DNA of 64,000 bases from Azoarcus sp. (GTDB lineage: Bacteria > Pseudomonadota > Gammaproteobacteria > Burkholderiales > Rhodocyclaceae): assembly GCA_030656215.1 (NCBI GenBank), contig JAUSOD010000070.1:186001-250000 (forward strand), written 5' to 3'. The position numbers and the translations under genes are program-made. Below are positions 28,084-37,424 of this stretch, in pieces; position 1 is the stretch's first letter, and each line of letters opens with the position of its first letter. Below the pieces are notes generated by a model. That model was given only the letters and a program-made list of their open reading frames with translations, ran no database searches and was not told the DNA's origin.

Positions 28084-29058
28084 TCACGTTTGCGCCGGCT
28101 TTTTCCCGAAAATGCCGTCGGTCAGCTTGACGTACCAGGCGGCAGACTGGACCTGGACGATGTAGGCCAGCGTGATCACAAGCGCAGCATCGGAACTGCC
28201 TTCGCCAAAGGCATTCATGGCCAGCGCCAGGGCGATCGACAGATTGCGCATCACCGTGCCGTACACCAGCGCGATGGCATCGCCGCGCGGCAACGTGGCA
28301 CGGGCGACGACCGTACTCAAGATGTAGTTGATTCCATACAGCGCGAGCAGCGGCAGGATCAACTGCAGCACTTCACCGGGACGCGCCACCAGTTCATTGG
28401 CCTTGAGCGCGATCGCAACGAAAACGATGCCGAGCACACCAAGCGTCGAAAAGGGCGGGAAGCGGGGCGCCCAATCGGTCTGGTAGGTCTTCTGGCCGTA
28501 CTTCTTTATCAAGTGGCGCTGGGTAAAATGACCCGCAATCATCGGCAGGAAAACGATCACCACGATCTGCCGGAAAACCGCCAGCAAATCGACCGGCACA
28601 TCGGCCCCCATCAACCATTGCACGTAGAACGGCGTCGCCACAGAACCGAGAATCAGGCCGAGCACCGTCATCTTGACCGCTGCGCCGAGGTTGCCGCCGG
28701 CAAAGCCGGTCCACGAGATGGTCATGCCGCTGGTCGGCAACAGCGCGGCAAGCAGCAAGCCCATTGCGTAGAACGGCTGATCGGGAAAGAACCAACGCCC
28801 GAGGCCGAAGGCGATGAAGGGAATGATCCCGAAGTTGATCAGCTGGCTCAGCACCTGCGCCTTGGTATCGCCCCCCTCCAGTACCTTGGACAGCTTCAGG
28901 CTGACCATCATCGGGTACACCATCAGGAAAGTCAGCGGAATGATCAGCGTCTTCAGCCAGGCGGTCGGCGCCACCAGGCCATAAACGAAACCAAGCACCA
29001 GCATCACCGGGATGGCGAGGATGAAATTCTTCGAAATCAGCGAAAGCACCCGCAACAT
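28084..29058 (-). CDS. SBF/ACR3-type transporter (bile acid:sodium symporter family)
   Basis: A 324-residue membrane protein with about ten segments of the SBF fold. Segments such as AALLPTSGMTISWTGFAGGNLGAAVKMTVLGLILG and RGDAIALVYGTVMRNLSIALALAMNAF match the bile acid:sodium symporter/arsenite-permease family. No arsR or arsC is adjacent, so arsenite export is only one option. ATG 29058 has a GGAG ribosome site (CTGGAGAATGTC). Confidence 0.85.
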   Translation of the reverse strand: MLRVLSLISKNFILAIPVMLVLGFVYGLVAPTAWLKTLIIPLTFLMVYPMMVSLKLSKVLEGGDTKAQVLSQLINFGIIPFIAFGLGRWFFPDQPFYAMGLLLAALLPTSGMTISWTGFAGGNLGAAVKMTVLGLILGSVATPFYVQWLMGADVPVDLLAVFRQIVVIVFLPMIAGHFTQRHLIKKYGQKTYQTDWAPRFPPFSTLGVLGIVFVAIALKANELVARPGEVLQLILPLLALYGINYILSTVVARATLPRGDAIALVYGTVMRNLSIALALAMNAFGEGSSDAALVITLAYIVQVQSAAWYVKLTDGIFGKKPAQT

Positions 29059-29277
29059 GACATTCTCCAGTAGTCGAACCTGCGCGCCGCTTGTCGGCAC
29101 AAGCCAGGTTGAATATTAGAAAACGATTATACATCGCCGCTTTCCGGGCGCTCGTCCAAGATTCGCAATCTCCGCTGCTTTTTCTCCACAACGAGCAAGT
29201 TGGACCGTGCAAAGCTGCGATCTGAGCCGCTTGTTGAACGAGCCGGGCCCCTTTCACCCGCGCTCATCGTGCGCCAG

Positions 29278-29478
29278 TTACAGGCTCGCCAGGCGAGCGA
29301 AGCTGTCGCCGACGAGGGTCGTCAGCACGATCGCGATTGGGGTGAAGGCAATGAAGATACGCAGCACGTTGCGGATGAATGGATGTACCAACGCCGACTC
29401 GATGAAGTGGCGTGCAACCAGGCTGCCCTTGATCCAGATGATCGCCGCAACAATCCACGGCACGGCGTGCGGCCCCAC
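29278..29478 (-). CDS. Small two-helix membrane protein, hypothetical
   Basis: About 66 residues with two hydrophobic segments (VPWIVAAIIWIKGSLVA and VLRIFIAFTPIAIVLTTLV). Codon third positions are GC-rich like the neighbouring genes, which supports real coding. The start is uncertain: GTG 29478 or TTG 29481, with no clear ribosome site and no ATG in frame. It lies 37 bp after the helicase stop on the same strand. I do not recognise a family. Confidence 0.45.
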   Translation of the reverse strand: MGPHAVPWIVAAIIWIKGSLVARHFIESALVHPFIRNVLRIFIAFTPIAIVLTTLVGDSFARLASL

Positions 29479-29515
29479 CAAAGCGTCGCCGATACCTGCG
29501 TAGCATGACGAGCCG

Positions 29516-32500
29516 CTAGCCGCGTAGCACCGAGTACCGGCTGAACAGCGCCAGCGGAATCGGTACGTTCAATTGCCAGGTAATCGACATGGGCCGATCC
29601 CCGGTCGGTTCATCGTCCAGCGTCACGGCGCCCATCGCCGTGAAGGGATCAGCCGCGGTCTCGCGGACGAACAGGAAGAAGCGCCAACCGTTCCCTGGGC
29701 TCTCGGCGTAGCGTCTTCCAGCCATGGTGTGCGGGCCGGCCGAATTCTGGGTTTGCCAGTGGAAGAGCGTCGGGCTAATCGCGTAGTCGTGGTAGGCGAT
29801 CCGTTCGTGGAAGCCCTCGCGCTTGTCCAGGGTGACGAGCAGCAGCTCGATCTTTTCCGCAGGGAGCGGGATGACGCCGGCCCGTGAAGGCGGGCGCCGC
29901 TCCGGGGTGAGGGTGCCAATGGCGGTCAGGATCTCGGCGCGGCTATAGGCGCCGTGCAGCACCAGGGGCCATGGGTCGGGCATGCCTGCGCACGGTCTGT
30001 CGTCGAGGTCGTTGCGTTCTTCTAGGCAGTCGACGAGGTCGGCCAGCTCCTTGCGCAGTAGCGGCGTACGGTCGAGGCGGGCGAGGAATTGCGGGCCGTC
30101 CAACAGGTCGCTGCGGTTGGCAAAGAGCTGGTAGGCGAGCATCTGCACGATGCGCTGCTGTGTGGAGTCGAGCGTCGGCCAGCACGCTGCGCCCTGGTCG
30201 GCGACGAGGCGCATGACCTTCAGGCGGCGCGGGTCGTTCACGTGGATGAGCGCGCCGATCCGCTTTGTCAGGTAGTCCTCGTCATCGCCGAGTGCGTCTG
30301 ATTCCAGCCCGGCGGAGCGGCGCAGCGCAGTCCAGCACCGGTTCCGGTACACGTCCTCAAGTTCGACGCACTGGTCGTTGAGGAAGTGGTTCAGTCGGAT
30401 CTCGGCGGGATTGCGTCCGATGGCGTAGGCGCGCAGTTCGCCGGTGAGCCTTGGCCAGGTCTGGTTCGCAATGTGTCGCAGCGATTCGAGGACGCGCTGA
30501 CGAGCCACGCGATCGAACTGGATGTGGACGCCCGGCGGCAGCGCGGTGAAGCCGTCGTTGATCTCCTCGGTGAGCTGACGCCGGGTGAGCCCCGTTATGG
30601 ATTGGTACAAGCGGTCAAAGCGGAAATCGCCGCGCACTCGACCGACGAAGTCGAGCACGAGACAGCTGTCCTTGCCATCGGCAAGGCGCAGGCCGCGGCC
30701 GAGTTGCTGTTGGAACACCACGGCGCTCTGCGTCGGGCGCAGGAAGAGCAGGGTGTTTGCCTCGGGGATATCGACGCCTTCGTTGTATAGGTCGCAGGTG
30801 CAGATGATCTGGACCTCGCCGGCCGCGAGTCTGGCTGGCGCGGTGTCGCGATCCGTTCGCGCGGTTTGGCTGGTGACTGCGATGGCCTTCCAGCCGACGG
30901 CGCAGAATGCGGCGGCCATGAAGTTGGCGTGCGCGATGTCCACGCAGAAGGCGATCGCCTTCATCGCCCCGGGATGGGCTACGTAGTGGTCAATCTGGTT
31001 GCAGACGAGGCGCGCGCGGATGTGGTCGCCGGTGAGGATCTGGCTCAGTTGGGCGAGCTCGGCTGCGGTGTTGCCCCAGGGAACGGCGCGGAAGTCGCTG
31101 TCATCCTGCGTCGCGTAATACTCGAACGGCGCCAGAAGCTGCTGCTCCAGTGCATCCCACAGGCGCAGCTCGACGGCGGGGCTGCCGTCCGGGCGCTGCT
31201 GGAAGAACTCGGCGATCGGCTGGCCGTCGGCGCGTTCCGGGGTGGCGGTGAGACCGAGCAGTACCTCGGGGGCGACGGCCCTTGCGAAGGCGGCGAACGA
31301 CTGCGCCGGGATATGGTGGCACTCGTCGATCACCACTGCATGCCAGTGGTCGGTGCCGAAGCGTTCGAGCAGGCGATGGGTGAGCGCGCTCTGTATCGTC
31401 GCGAACAGGTGATCGTGCGATTCGGGGCGATAGCCGTCTGCGAGGATCTCGCCAAAGTGCGGCCTGCGCAGAACCTGGCGGTAGGTCGCCAGCGCCTGGG
31501 CCAGGATCTCCACACGGTGCGCGACGAACAGCAGGCTAGGCGGGCTGCCGAGTTCATCGGACATGCGTTTGTAGTCGAAGGCGGCGACCACGGTCTTGCC
31601 GGTGCCAGTGGCCGCAACCAGCAGATTGCGGCTGCGGCCATGTCGTCGCTCCGCGGCGAGGCGATCGAGCATGGCCTGCTGGTAGGCCTTCGGCTGCAGA
31701 TCGAACCAGGTCGGCAACGCTATGACGTCCGACCGACCCGGCGCTCCCTTGGCTTCGGCGAGCGCCGCGCGCAGACGGCTGCACTGGGTGTCGTCGCTGA
31801 CGTCGAAGCGTTGAAACTCGGGATCGTTCCACAGCGTCTCGAAGTGCGCTTCGGCTGCGGCGTGGAGGTCCGCCTGACCGGTCTGGGTAAACTTCACCGT
31901 CCATTCGATGCCACCCACCAGGGCCGCGGCTGACAGATTGGCGCTTCCGACGAATGCCGTGCCAAAGCCGCTACGGCGATGAAAAAGCCACGCCTTGGCA
32001 TGCAGCCGACTGCGGCGGCCGTCGAGCGAGATGCGCAGATCGACGCCGGGCAACTTCGCCAGGGCTTCGACCGCACGCGCCTCGGTGGCGCCGGTGTAGG
32101 TCGTGGTGATCACCCGCACCCGGGTGCGCGGTTGTCCGTCTCCGCCGACGACGGTGATCGATTCGAGCACGTCCCAGATCTTGCGCAGGCCGCTCCAGGT
32201 GATGAAGCTCACGAGGATGTCCACGCGGTCGGCAGAGGCCAACTCGGCGCGCAATTCCGCGAACAGGGATGGATCCGCCCGGCCGGCGGTGAATAGCCAG
32301 GGCGCGGTAAGGCCGGTCGGCGGGGGAGGTGGGGCAGTGCCGTTTCGGTGGATGGCGCGCAGGGTCGAGACCGGCGGCTGCCATTCCGGTGTTTCGATGC
32401 CGTGCCGGCGAATCATGGCAAGGAGCTGGTTGATCAGCTCGAGTTCGCGGCCTTCGCTGTTATCCTGGCCGTCCGCTTCGCTGACGGCATCGAGCAGTTC

Positions 32501-32659
32501 CGGAATCAGGCGGGCGATCTCCACTGCGAGCCGGTGCCGGCGCTGGGCCGGCGGGAGTTGCTCGATGCTCGCGCTGCCGCTGGCCAGGAGATCCTCGAGC
32601 AGCGAACGCAGGTCGTTGTCGATCAGCTGGTCGTACAGTCCGTTGGGCAGGGAGGTCAT
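29516..32659 (-). CDS. Superfamily 2 helicase with N-terminal phospholipase D-like domain and DUF3427-type C-terminus
   Basis: A 1047-residue multidomain protein. Residues about 120-280 form a PLD-like nuclease domain with RLHAKAWLFH and GSANLS (HxK motif at about 220-222). A DEAD/DEAH helicase core follows with Walker A AATGTGKT (about 350-356), DECH at about 445-448 and a C-terminal helicase domain ending in QQQLGRGLRL. The last 300 residues resemble DUF3427. Proteins of this plan are thought to act in DNA repair or defence; no specific role is proven here. ATG 32659 is chosen because homologues begin MTxLPxGLYDQL. It follows the exonuclease gene on the same strand. Confidence 0.9.
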   Translation of the reverse strand: MTSLPNGLYDQLIDNDLRSLLEDLLASGSASIEQLPPAQRRHRLAVEIARLIPELLDAVSEADGQDNSEGRELELINQLLAMIRRHGIETPEWQPPVSTLRAIHRNGTAPPPPPTGLTAPWLFTAGRADPSLFAELRAELASADRVDILVSFITWSGLRKIWDVLESITVVGGDGQPRTRVRVITTTYTGATEARAVEALAKLPGVDLRISLDGRRSRLHAKAWLFHRRSGFGTAFVGSANLSAAALVGGIEWTVKFTQTGQADLHAAAEAHFETLWNDPEFQRFDVSDDTQCSRLRAALAEAKGAPGRSDVIALPTWFDLQPKAYQQAMLDRLAAERRHGRSRNLLVAATGTGKTVVAAFDYKRMSDELGSPPSLLFVAHRVEILAQALATYRQVLRRPHFGEILADGYRPESHDHLFATIQSALTHRLLERFGTDHWHAVVIDECHHIPAQSFAAFARAVAPEVLLGLTATPERADGQPIAEFFQQRPDGSPAVELRLWDALEQQLLAPFEYYATQDDSDFRAVPWGNTAAELAQLSQILTGDHIRARLVCNQIDHYVAHPGAMKAIAFCVDIAHANFMAAAFCAVGWKAIAVTSQTARTDRDTAPARLAAGEVQIICTCDLYNEGVDIPEANTLLFLRPTQSAVVFQQQLGRGLRLADGKDSCLVLDFVGRVRGDFRFDRLYQSITGLTRRQLTEEINDGFTALPPGVHIQFDRVARQRVLESLRHIANQTWPRLTGELRAYAIGRNPAEIRLNHFLNDQCVELEDVYRNRCWTALRRSAGLESDALGDDEDYLTKRIGALIHVNDPRRLKVMRLVADQGAACWPTLDSTQQRIVQMLAYQLFANRSDLLDGPQFLARLDRTPLLRKELADLVDCLEERNDLDDRPCAGMPDPWPLVLHGAYSRAEILTAIGTLTPERRPPSRAGVIPLPAEKIELLLVTLDKREGFHERIAYHDYAISPTLFHWQTQNSAGPHTMAGRRYAESPGNGWRFFLFVRETAADPFTAMGAVTLDDEPTGDRPMSITWQLNVPIPLALFSRYSVLRG

Positions 32660-32788
32660 GCAGTGTCCGTGGTTGGCGAAGGGGCGCACTATCGCAGCGA
32701 TTCGAGCTTCGAGTGCGTTGTCATGCGTCGCGGGAGTATCCCATATGACCCACCGGTGGCCGCGTGACGGGCTACCGCAATCGCTCAC

Positions 32789-34216
32789 TCATCTGATACT
32801 CCAGGACACCGCGCTGAAGTTCGCCAACTGCGCGAACTCCACCACAGGCTGTCTCGCCATCCACCGCACGAGCAGCTTGTAAATATCGAAATCGAATGCC
32901 GGTCTGCCGCGGGCGATCAAGGGCGCAGCCTCGTCTTCGTTCGAAATGGTGCCGTAGTAGCACCAGTTCTCGACCACATGCAGCACGTCGCCCTCGCACA
33001 TTCCCACCGCGCCGCGATACGGCCACGATTCGATCTTCAGGTTCGACAGTGCAGATTCAATGCGGGCGTAGTGCTCGGCATACGGCTCCAGCCCCACGCA
33101 GGCCCCGCGGCAGCGACGGAGTTGGTGGTTGAAGCAGCGCCCGGGGGTGCGCTTTTCCAGGCCGAGCAGGGGCGGGCAGAGGGCGTGTTCGGCGCCGAGC
33201 GCGCGGAGTCGCTCGACGGCGGCGCGCCGGCTGCGAAAGAAGCCGTAGAGCCGGCCGGGTTGGCTGAAGTCCACTTCACTGGGGCGCACCAGGCTCACGC
33301 CGGCCTCGCCGGCCATGTCGGTGTCCAGACGCCAGGCGCACAGGTCGCGGTTGCGACGTAGCTGACGGTTGAGGATGGGCTGCAGGGACTTGATCAGGCG
33401 GGCTTCTTCGAGCAGGGCACCGAACTCGCCTGCGGTGCGGATGTGGGCGATGCGCCGCACCTGCTGGCTGAGGCTCAGTTCGCGGTCGCTCTGGTGGTCG
33501 GCGGTGAAGTGCGACATTACGCGGCTGCGCAGCCGCGTGCTCTTGCCGATGTAGAGCGGGATGTCGTTTTCGCCGTAGAAGAGGTACACGCCGGGCGCTT
33601 CGGGCAGGGCGTCGACTGCGGCCGTGTCCAGATAGGGCGGCAGGGCCGGGCGCGCGATCAGCTCGCGGGTGAGTTCTTCGATTTGCTGCGGCGGAAAGAC
33701 GTCGTGCACGTGCTGCCAGAACTGCCACAAGGCCTGCGCGTCGCTTAATGCGCGGTGGCGGGCGCCGACTTGCAGGCCGTGGCGTGCGATCAGGTGATCC
33801 AGGCTGTGGCGCCGCTCTTGCGGAAACAGTCGGCGCGAGAGCTTGACTGTGCACAGCACGCGCGGACGGATGTTCACCCCCATGCGGCGAAACGCCGCCT
33901 TGATGTGACCATGATCGAAGCGCGCGTTGTGCGCAACGAAAACGCGGCCCTCGAGGCGGTCGAACAGTTCGTCGGCCACGTCCTCGAAGCGCGGGGCGGT
34001 GGCCACCATTTCGTTACTGATTCCGGTGAGGCGCTCGATGTGTTCGGGGATGCGCATCGCAGGCCGGATAAGGCTCGCCCACTCGCGCACGCCGGAGGCA
34101 TCGACTTCGATGACGGCGATCTCGGTGATCGATTCGCACTGTGCGGGGCCGCCGGTGGTTTCGATGTCCACGAAGGCAAAGCCGTCGCCCAGGCAGGTGT
34201 AGGCGTGAGGGTTCAT
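32789..34216 (-). CDS. DnaQ-like 3'-5' exonuclease fused to a UvrC-type GIY-YIG nuclease
   Basis: A 475-residue protein combining two nuclease folds. The N-terminal DEDDh exonuclease has FVDIETTG (D17, E19), HNARFDHGHI (D101) and HRALSDAQAL (H154, D159). The GIY-YIG domain begins at about residue 207 (GVYLFYGEN, LYIGKSTRLRSRVMSHF). A cysteine cluster CFNHQLRRCRGACVG near residue 360 resembles the UvrC cysteine region. This plan is known as a Cho-like/UvrC-like repair nuclease. It may incise and process damaged DNA. Spacing to the helicase start is 129 bp. Confidence 0.92.
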   Translation of the reverse strand: MNPHAYTCLGDGFAFVDIETTGGPAQCESITEIAVIEVDASGVREWASLIRPAMRIPEHIERLTGISNEMVATAPRFEDVADELFDRLEGRVFVAHNARFDHGHIKAAFRRMGVNIRPRVLCTVKLSRRLFPQERRHSLDHLIARHGLQVGARHRALSDAQALWQFWQHVHDVFPPQQIEELTRELIARPALPPYLDTAAVDALPEAPGVYLFYGENDIPLYIGKSTRLRSRVMSHFTADHQSDRELSLSQQVRRIAHIRTAGEFGALLEEARLIKSLQPILNRQLRRNRDLCAWRLDTDMAGEAGVSLVRPSEVDFSQPGRLYGFFRSRRAAVERLRALGAEHALCPPLLGLEKRTPGRCFNHQLRRCRGACVGLEPYAEHYARIESALSNLKIESWPYRGAVGMCEGDVLHVVENWCYYGTISNEDEAAPLIARGRPAFDFDIYKLLVRWMARQPVVEFAQLANFSAVSWSIR

Positions 34217-34386
34217 TGATCGTGAATGGCGCGGCCGGGAGTGTGGGCAGGGACATCGGTGCGGTCGGGATACCGCTGCTGGAACTGTACGGAATTATAG
34301 TTCTCGAAAGCGCCAATCGGCCACATTCGCGCAAGAATCCCGGGCCACAGTGATGGCTTGCGCGGACGTGGCGGGGTCGGTTCGAT

Positions 34387-35004
34387 TCAGGCGAAGTCGA
34401 GGACTTCCTCCACCGGACGCCTCAGCTTCTGTGCCCAGTTGCCGGGTGCCGCGTACCCCGTCGTGACCAGGATCACCGGCACCTCTGTGGCCGCGAGTCC
34501 GAATGCGGTGGCGATGCCGGCTGCGTCGAAACCGCTGATCGCGCCGGTCACGAGCCCCATGCCTTCCGCTGCCAGCATCAGGGTCATGGCCGCCAGCGAA
34601 GCGGAGCGGAAGGCTTCGTCGCGTTGCAGTTGAGGATTGTCGGTGTGGGTTGCGGCGGCCATCGCCACCCAGTTTTCGAGTGCTGCCTGGCTGACGATGC
34701 CGGCCTCCACCGAGGGCTGCAGCGTCCGCTGCAGGCTTCGGTGCGCGCCGAGCACACCGCAGATGATGAAGGTGACGGGTGCGTCGACGACTTTCTGCTG
34801 GCCGAAGCACACTGCTTTCAGCCGCTCCCTGGCTTCTGCCGTCCGTACGGCGACGAATTTCCAGTTCTGGAAGTTGTAGGCCGATGGTGCGAGGGTGGCG
34901 AGACGGACCAGCGCGCTGATGTCGGCTTCGGACACATCACGCCCGGTGTCGAAGTGATTGGCCGAAATGCGCGATTCGATGAGTTGTGCGATGGATGCTG
35001 ACAT
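34387..35004 (-). CDS. Nitroreductase-family FMN oxidoreductase
   Basis: A 205-residue protein of the nitroreductase fold, FMN-dependent, cytosolic. The SRISANHFD start, the TLAPSAYNFQNWKFVAV FMN-binding stretch, and the GMGLVTGAISGFD motif fit. The substrate is unknown. It is 61 bp behind an EamA exporter gene, and both would be under the divergent MarR regulator. Confidence 0.88.
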   Translation of the reverse strand: MSASIAQLIESRISANHFDTGRDVSEADISALVRLATLAPSAYNFQNWKFVAVRTAEARERLKAVCFGQQKVVDAPVTFIICGVLGAHRSLQRTLQPSVEAGIVSQAALENWVAMAAATHTDNPQLQRDEAFRSASLAAMTLMLAAEGMGLVTGAISGFDAAGIATAFGLAATEVPVILVTTGYAAPGNWAQKLRRPVEEVLDFA

Positions 35005-35065
35005 GGATTATTCCTTAATGCGCGACGGTGGAGATTGTTGGATCGGGACGCTGCACACGCGCACC

Positions 35066-35959
35066 TCAGCGCGGCTCCGGAAGAACCGGGACGCGCCGCG
35101 TGGTGGCCCACTGCACGGCGAGGATGCTGCCGAGTACGGCGACGAGCCCGACCAGCGACAGGCCGGTCATGGCCTGGCCGAGGAGGACCCAGCCGAGGAC
35201 GACGGCGGTGAGCGGGCTGAGCAGTCCCAGCGAGGACACCGCTACCGACGGGATGCGTGCGATGCCGCGGAACCACAGGGCATAGGCGATCAGGCCACCG
35301 ACGACGGAGAGATAGGTATAGCCCAGTATCTGCACGCCGCTGAGCGAGGGCATGGGCGGATCGATGACCCAGGCTACCGGGGCCAGCAACAATCCGCCGC
35401 CCAGCAGTTGCCAGCCGGTAAGGGCCATCACGGGCAGCGCCGGCCGCCAGCGCCGCGTCAGGAATGTCCCGGCTGCCATGCAGCCGGCGCCGGCCAGCGC
35501 TGCGGCGAGGCCGATTGGGTCCCATGCCGCGCTGGGAGAAAGCAGCAGCGCGGCCATGCCGAGCACGCCCAACAGCGCCGCGACAACTGCGACCTGCCCC
35601 GGCCGGTGACGGTCCAGTGCCCATGCCAGCGCCATCACCAGTAGTGGCTGGATGGCACCCACCACTGCAGCCAGACCACCCGGCAGTCGATAGGCGGCAA
35701 CGAACAGGAAGGCCTGGAAAAAGCCGATATTGAGCGCGGCAAGCACCGCCAGTCGGCCCCACTCTGCTTGGGCGGGAAACCGGCGAGTGACAAGGACCAA
35801 CAGGAGGCCCACCGGCAGGGTGCGCAGGAAGGCCGCGCTGAAGGGGCGGTCGGGCGGCAGGAGCTCGGTGGTGACAATGTAGGTGGACCCCCAGATTGCC
35901 GGCGCGAGGGCGGTCAGCAGCAGGGCACCCCAGGGAAGTTGTGTTCGGCGCGTATTCAT
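35066..35959 (-). CDS. EamA/DMT family exporter
   Basis: A 297-residue inner-membrane protein with ten hydrophobic segments in two EamA repeats (ALAPAIWGSTYIVTTELLP at the start; SSLGLLSPLTAVVLGWVLLGQ in the second). It likely exports a metabolite or toxic compound. The start lies 76 bp from the divergent marR-type gene, with two operator-like palindromes between them. Confidence 0.88.
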   Translation of the reverse strand: MNTRRTQLPWGALLLTALAPAIWGSTYIVTTELLPPDRPFSAAFLRTLPVGLLLVLVTRRFPAQAEWGRLAVLAALNIGFFQAFLFVAAYRLPGGLAAVVGAIQPLLVMALAWALDRHRPGQVAVVAALLGVLGMAALLLSPSAAWDPIGLAAALAGAGCMAAGTFLTRRWRPALPVMALTGWQLLGGGLLLAPVAWVIDPPMPSLSGVQILGYTYLSVVGGLIAYALWFRGIARIPSVAVSSLGLLSPLTAVVLGWVLLGQAMTGLSLVGLVAVLGSILAVQWATTRRVPVLPEPR

Positions 35960-35967
35960 GAAAGTAT

Positions 35968-35979
35968 CTTGATATCAAG
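35968..35979. promoter_or_regulatory. MarR-type operator, site 1
   Basis: Perfect 12-bp palindrome CTTGATATCAAG, 9 bp upstream of the EamA start codon. MarR proteins commonly bind AT-rich palindromes of this size. Confidence 0.7.
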
Positions 35980-36007
35980 GCAACTATAAAAACTATAGCA
36001 CGTTTGT

Positions 36008-36019
36008 CTTGAGTTCAAG
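36008..36019. promoter_or_regulatory. MarR-type operator, site 2
   Basis: Near-copy of site 1 (CTTGAGTTCAAG), centred exactly 40 bp away, 16 bp before the marR-type start. Arms CTTGA/TCAAG are perfect. Confidence 0.7.
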
Positions 36020-36035
36020 ATAAATGGAGATTGCC

Positions 36036-36554
36036 ATGCCTCACTTGCGTACTGCCGACGCCGTCGATGTCATTCTTGAACAGTGGCGACGCGAGCGGCC
36101 GGACCTGGACGTCAGTCCGATGGGCCCGATCGGCCGCCTTGGTCGCTGCGCTGCGCTGCTGCGTGCAAGGCTGGACGAGTGCTTCTGTGCGTTCGGCATG
36201 AGCAGCTGGGAGTTTGACGTCCTCGCCACCTTGCGGCGCTCGGGCGCGCCCTACTGCCTGGGACCGACGTCCCTGTTCTCGACCCTGATGGTGACATCCG
36301 GAACGATGACCCATCGGTTGAAGGGCCTGGAAGCCCGTGGGCTGGTCGAACGCCTGCCCAACCCCGACGATGCGCGCGGCCTGCTCGTGCAACTGACTGC
36401 CTCGGGGCTGGAACTCATCGACCGCGCGGTGACCGCCCACGTGGACAACGAACACCGCATTCTGGGTGATCTGTCGGCTGACGCAGTGGCGGCGCTCGAC
36501 GCCAGCCTGATCGGTCTGCTGGCGGAGCTTGAGCCGCCTCCCGGAGAGTCGTGA
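36036..36554 (+). CDS. MarR family transcriptional regulator
   Basis: A 172-residue regulator with a winged helix: the recognition region is SSWEFDVLATLRRSG... LFSTLMVTSGTMTHRLKGLEARGLVERLPNPDDARGLLVQLT, which matches MarR proteins. It probably represses the divergent EamA-nitroreductase pair and itself by way of the two palindromes between them. ATG 36036 is preferred because a GGAG site lies 6 bp before it; ATG 36024 is an alternative. The inducer is unknown. Confidence 0.9.
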   Translation: MPHLRTADAVDVILEQWRRERPDLDVSPMGPIGRLGRCAALLRARLDECFCAFGMSSWEFDVLATLRRSGAPYCLGPTSLFSTLMVTSGTMTHRLKGLEARGLVERLPNPDDARGLLVQLTASGLELIDRAVTAHVDNEHRILGDLSADAVAALDASLIGLLAELEPPPGES

Positions 36555-36564
36555 CCATCTGCTC

Positions 36565-36963
36565 CTATATCGCCCAGTCTTCCAGCAACAGGCCGGGCAC
36601 CTGGGCGAATGCCTTGTCGCTGGTGACCAGCACGGCCCCAAGGCTCAATGCGTGGGTGGCGATGAGTAGATCAAGCGGGGCCAGCACCTTGCCCTGCGCG
36701 GCCATTTCGGCGCGGGTCGCCCCGTAGCGTTGGGCGGCTCCGTGGTCCCAGGGCAGCACGTCGACGCGGAGCAGTAGTTCGTGCACGACTGCGTGCAGTC
36801 TTGTGGCGGCTGGGCGCTTGGCCAAGCCGAACAGCAACTCACCCTCGGTGATGCTGGACATGCACAGCGCGGCCATTGGTGTTGCCACCACCCGTTCGGC
36901 GACGGCTGTCCGTCCCTGCACCAGATAGCTCAGGGTGTTGGTATCAAGCATGTAGCGCGTCAC
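36565..36963 (-). CDS. vapC: VapC-type PIN-domain ribonuclease toxin
   Basis: A 132-residue PIN domain. The acidic residues for metal binding are visible in [11 protein letters not shown] (D7), ITEGELLFG and [11 protein letters not shown], with a further SDKAF near the C-terminus. VapC toxins cleave RNA such as initiator tRNA or rRNA. The ATG overlaps the antitoxin stop by 4 bp (ATGA). Confidence 0.93.
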   Translation of the reverse strand: MTRYMLDTNTLSYLVQGRTAVAERVVATPMAALCMSSITEGELLFGLAKRPAATRLHAVVHELLLRVDVLPWDHGAAQRYGATRAEMAAQGKVLAPLDLLIATHALSLGAVLVTSDKAFAQVPGLLLEDWAI

Positions 36964-37220
36964 TCTTGCCAGCCCTCGAAGGGGTCTCGATCTTGCGTGC
37001 CTTGGGCACGGTCGGTCGCATCGAGAAAATCGGCCGGCACTTTCGCAGCGCCCATGGCCGCGAAGAAACCGCTCCAGTCAGCGGGCCGACGCGAGAGGAT
37101 GACGTCCCCCGTTTCGGCGTCCTGCCGGATGAATACCTCTTTGACGTCGAAGCGGAACGCCGCCGGCAGACGCACTGCCTGGCTGCGGCCATTGATGAAA
37201 AGCTTGGCGGTTTGATCCAT
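36960..37220 (-). CDS. vapB: VapB-type antitoxin
   Basis: An 86-residue protein with an N-terminal AbrB/SpoVT swapped-hairpin DNA-binding domain ([20 protein letters not shown]) and a C-terminal part that would wrap the toxin. ATG 37220 is preferred over ATG 37226 because the GAAGG ribosome site is then at a workable distance. An inverted repeat upstream is the likely operator. Confidence 0.92.
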   Translation of the reverse strand: MDQTAKLFINGRSQAVRLPAAFRFDVKEVFIRQDAETGDVILSRRPADWSGFFAAMGAAKVPADFLDATDRAQGTQDRDPFEGWQE

Positions 37221-37241
37221 GGTCATTACCTTCACGCCCGT

Positions 37242-37280
37242 GATAGATACCAAAGCATAGGCCGGCCGTTGGTATATATC
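37242..37280. promoter_or_regulatory. vapBC operator inverted repeat
   Basis: Arms GATAGATACCAA (37242-37253) and TTGGTATATATC (37269-37280) are complementary at 11 of 12 positions, separated by 15 bp, and start 22 bp upstream of vapB. VapB-VapC complexes autorepress through such repeats. Confidence 0.65.
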
Positions 37281-37424
37281 AAGAGATATGCTTGCGGTAC
37301 GTGAAGCGTGTTCCAGCACTACCGGGCATGCAGGTTTCCCGAGTCTGCTGACCGCAGCCGGCCTGCCGTGGAGGGGAGCCCGTCGAGAACGCGACCAGAC
37401 TGTGCGCGATGCGGCTTTTAATGG

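Noticed and set aside
29498-29529. Direct repeat GCGTAGCA, 24 bp apart, at the helicase 3' end
   Set aside because: Only 8 bp long, with no transposon or integrase features nearby; likely chance.
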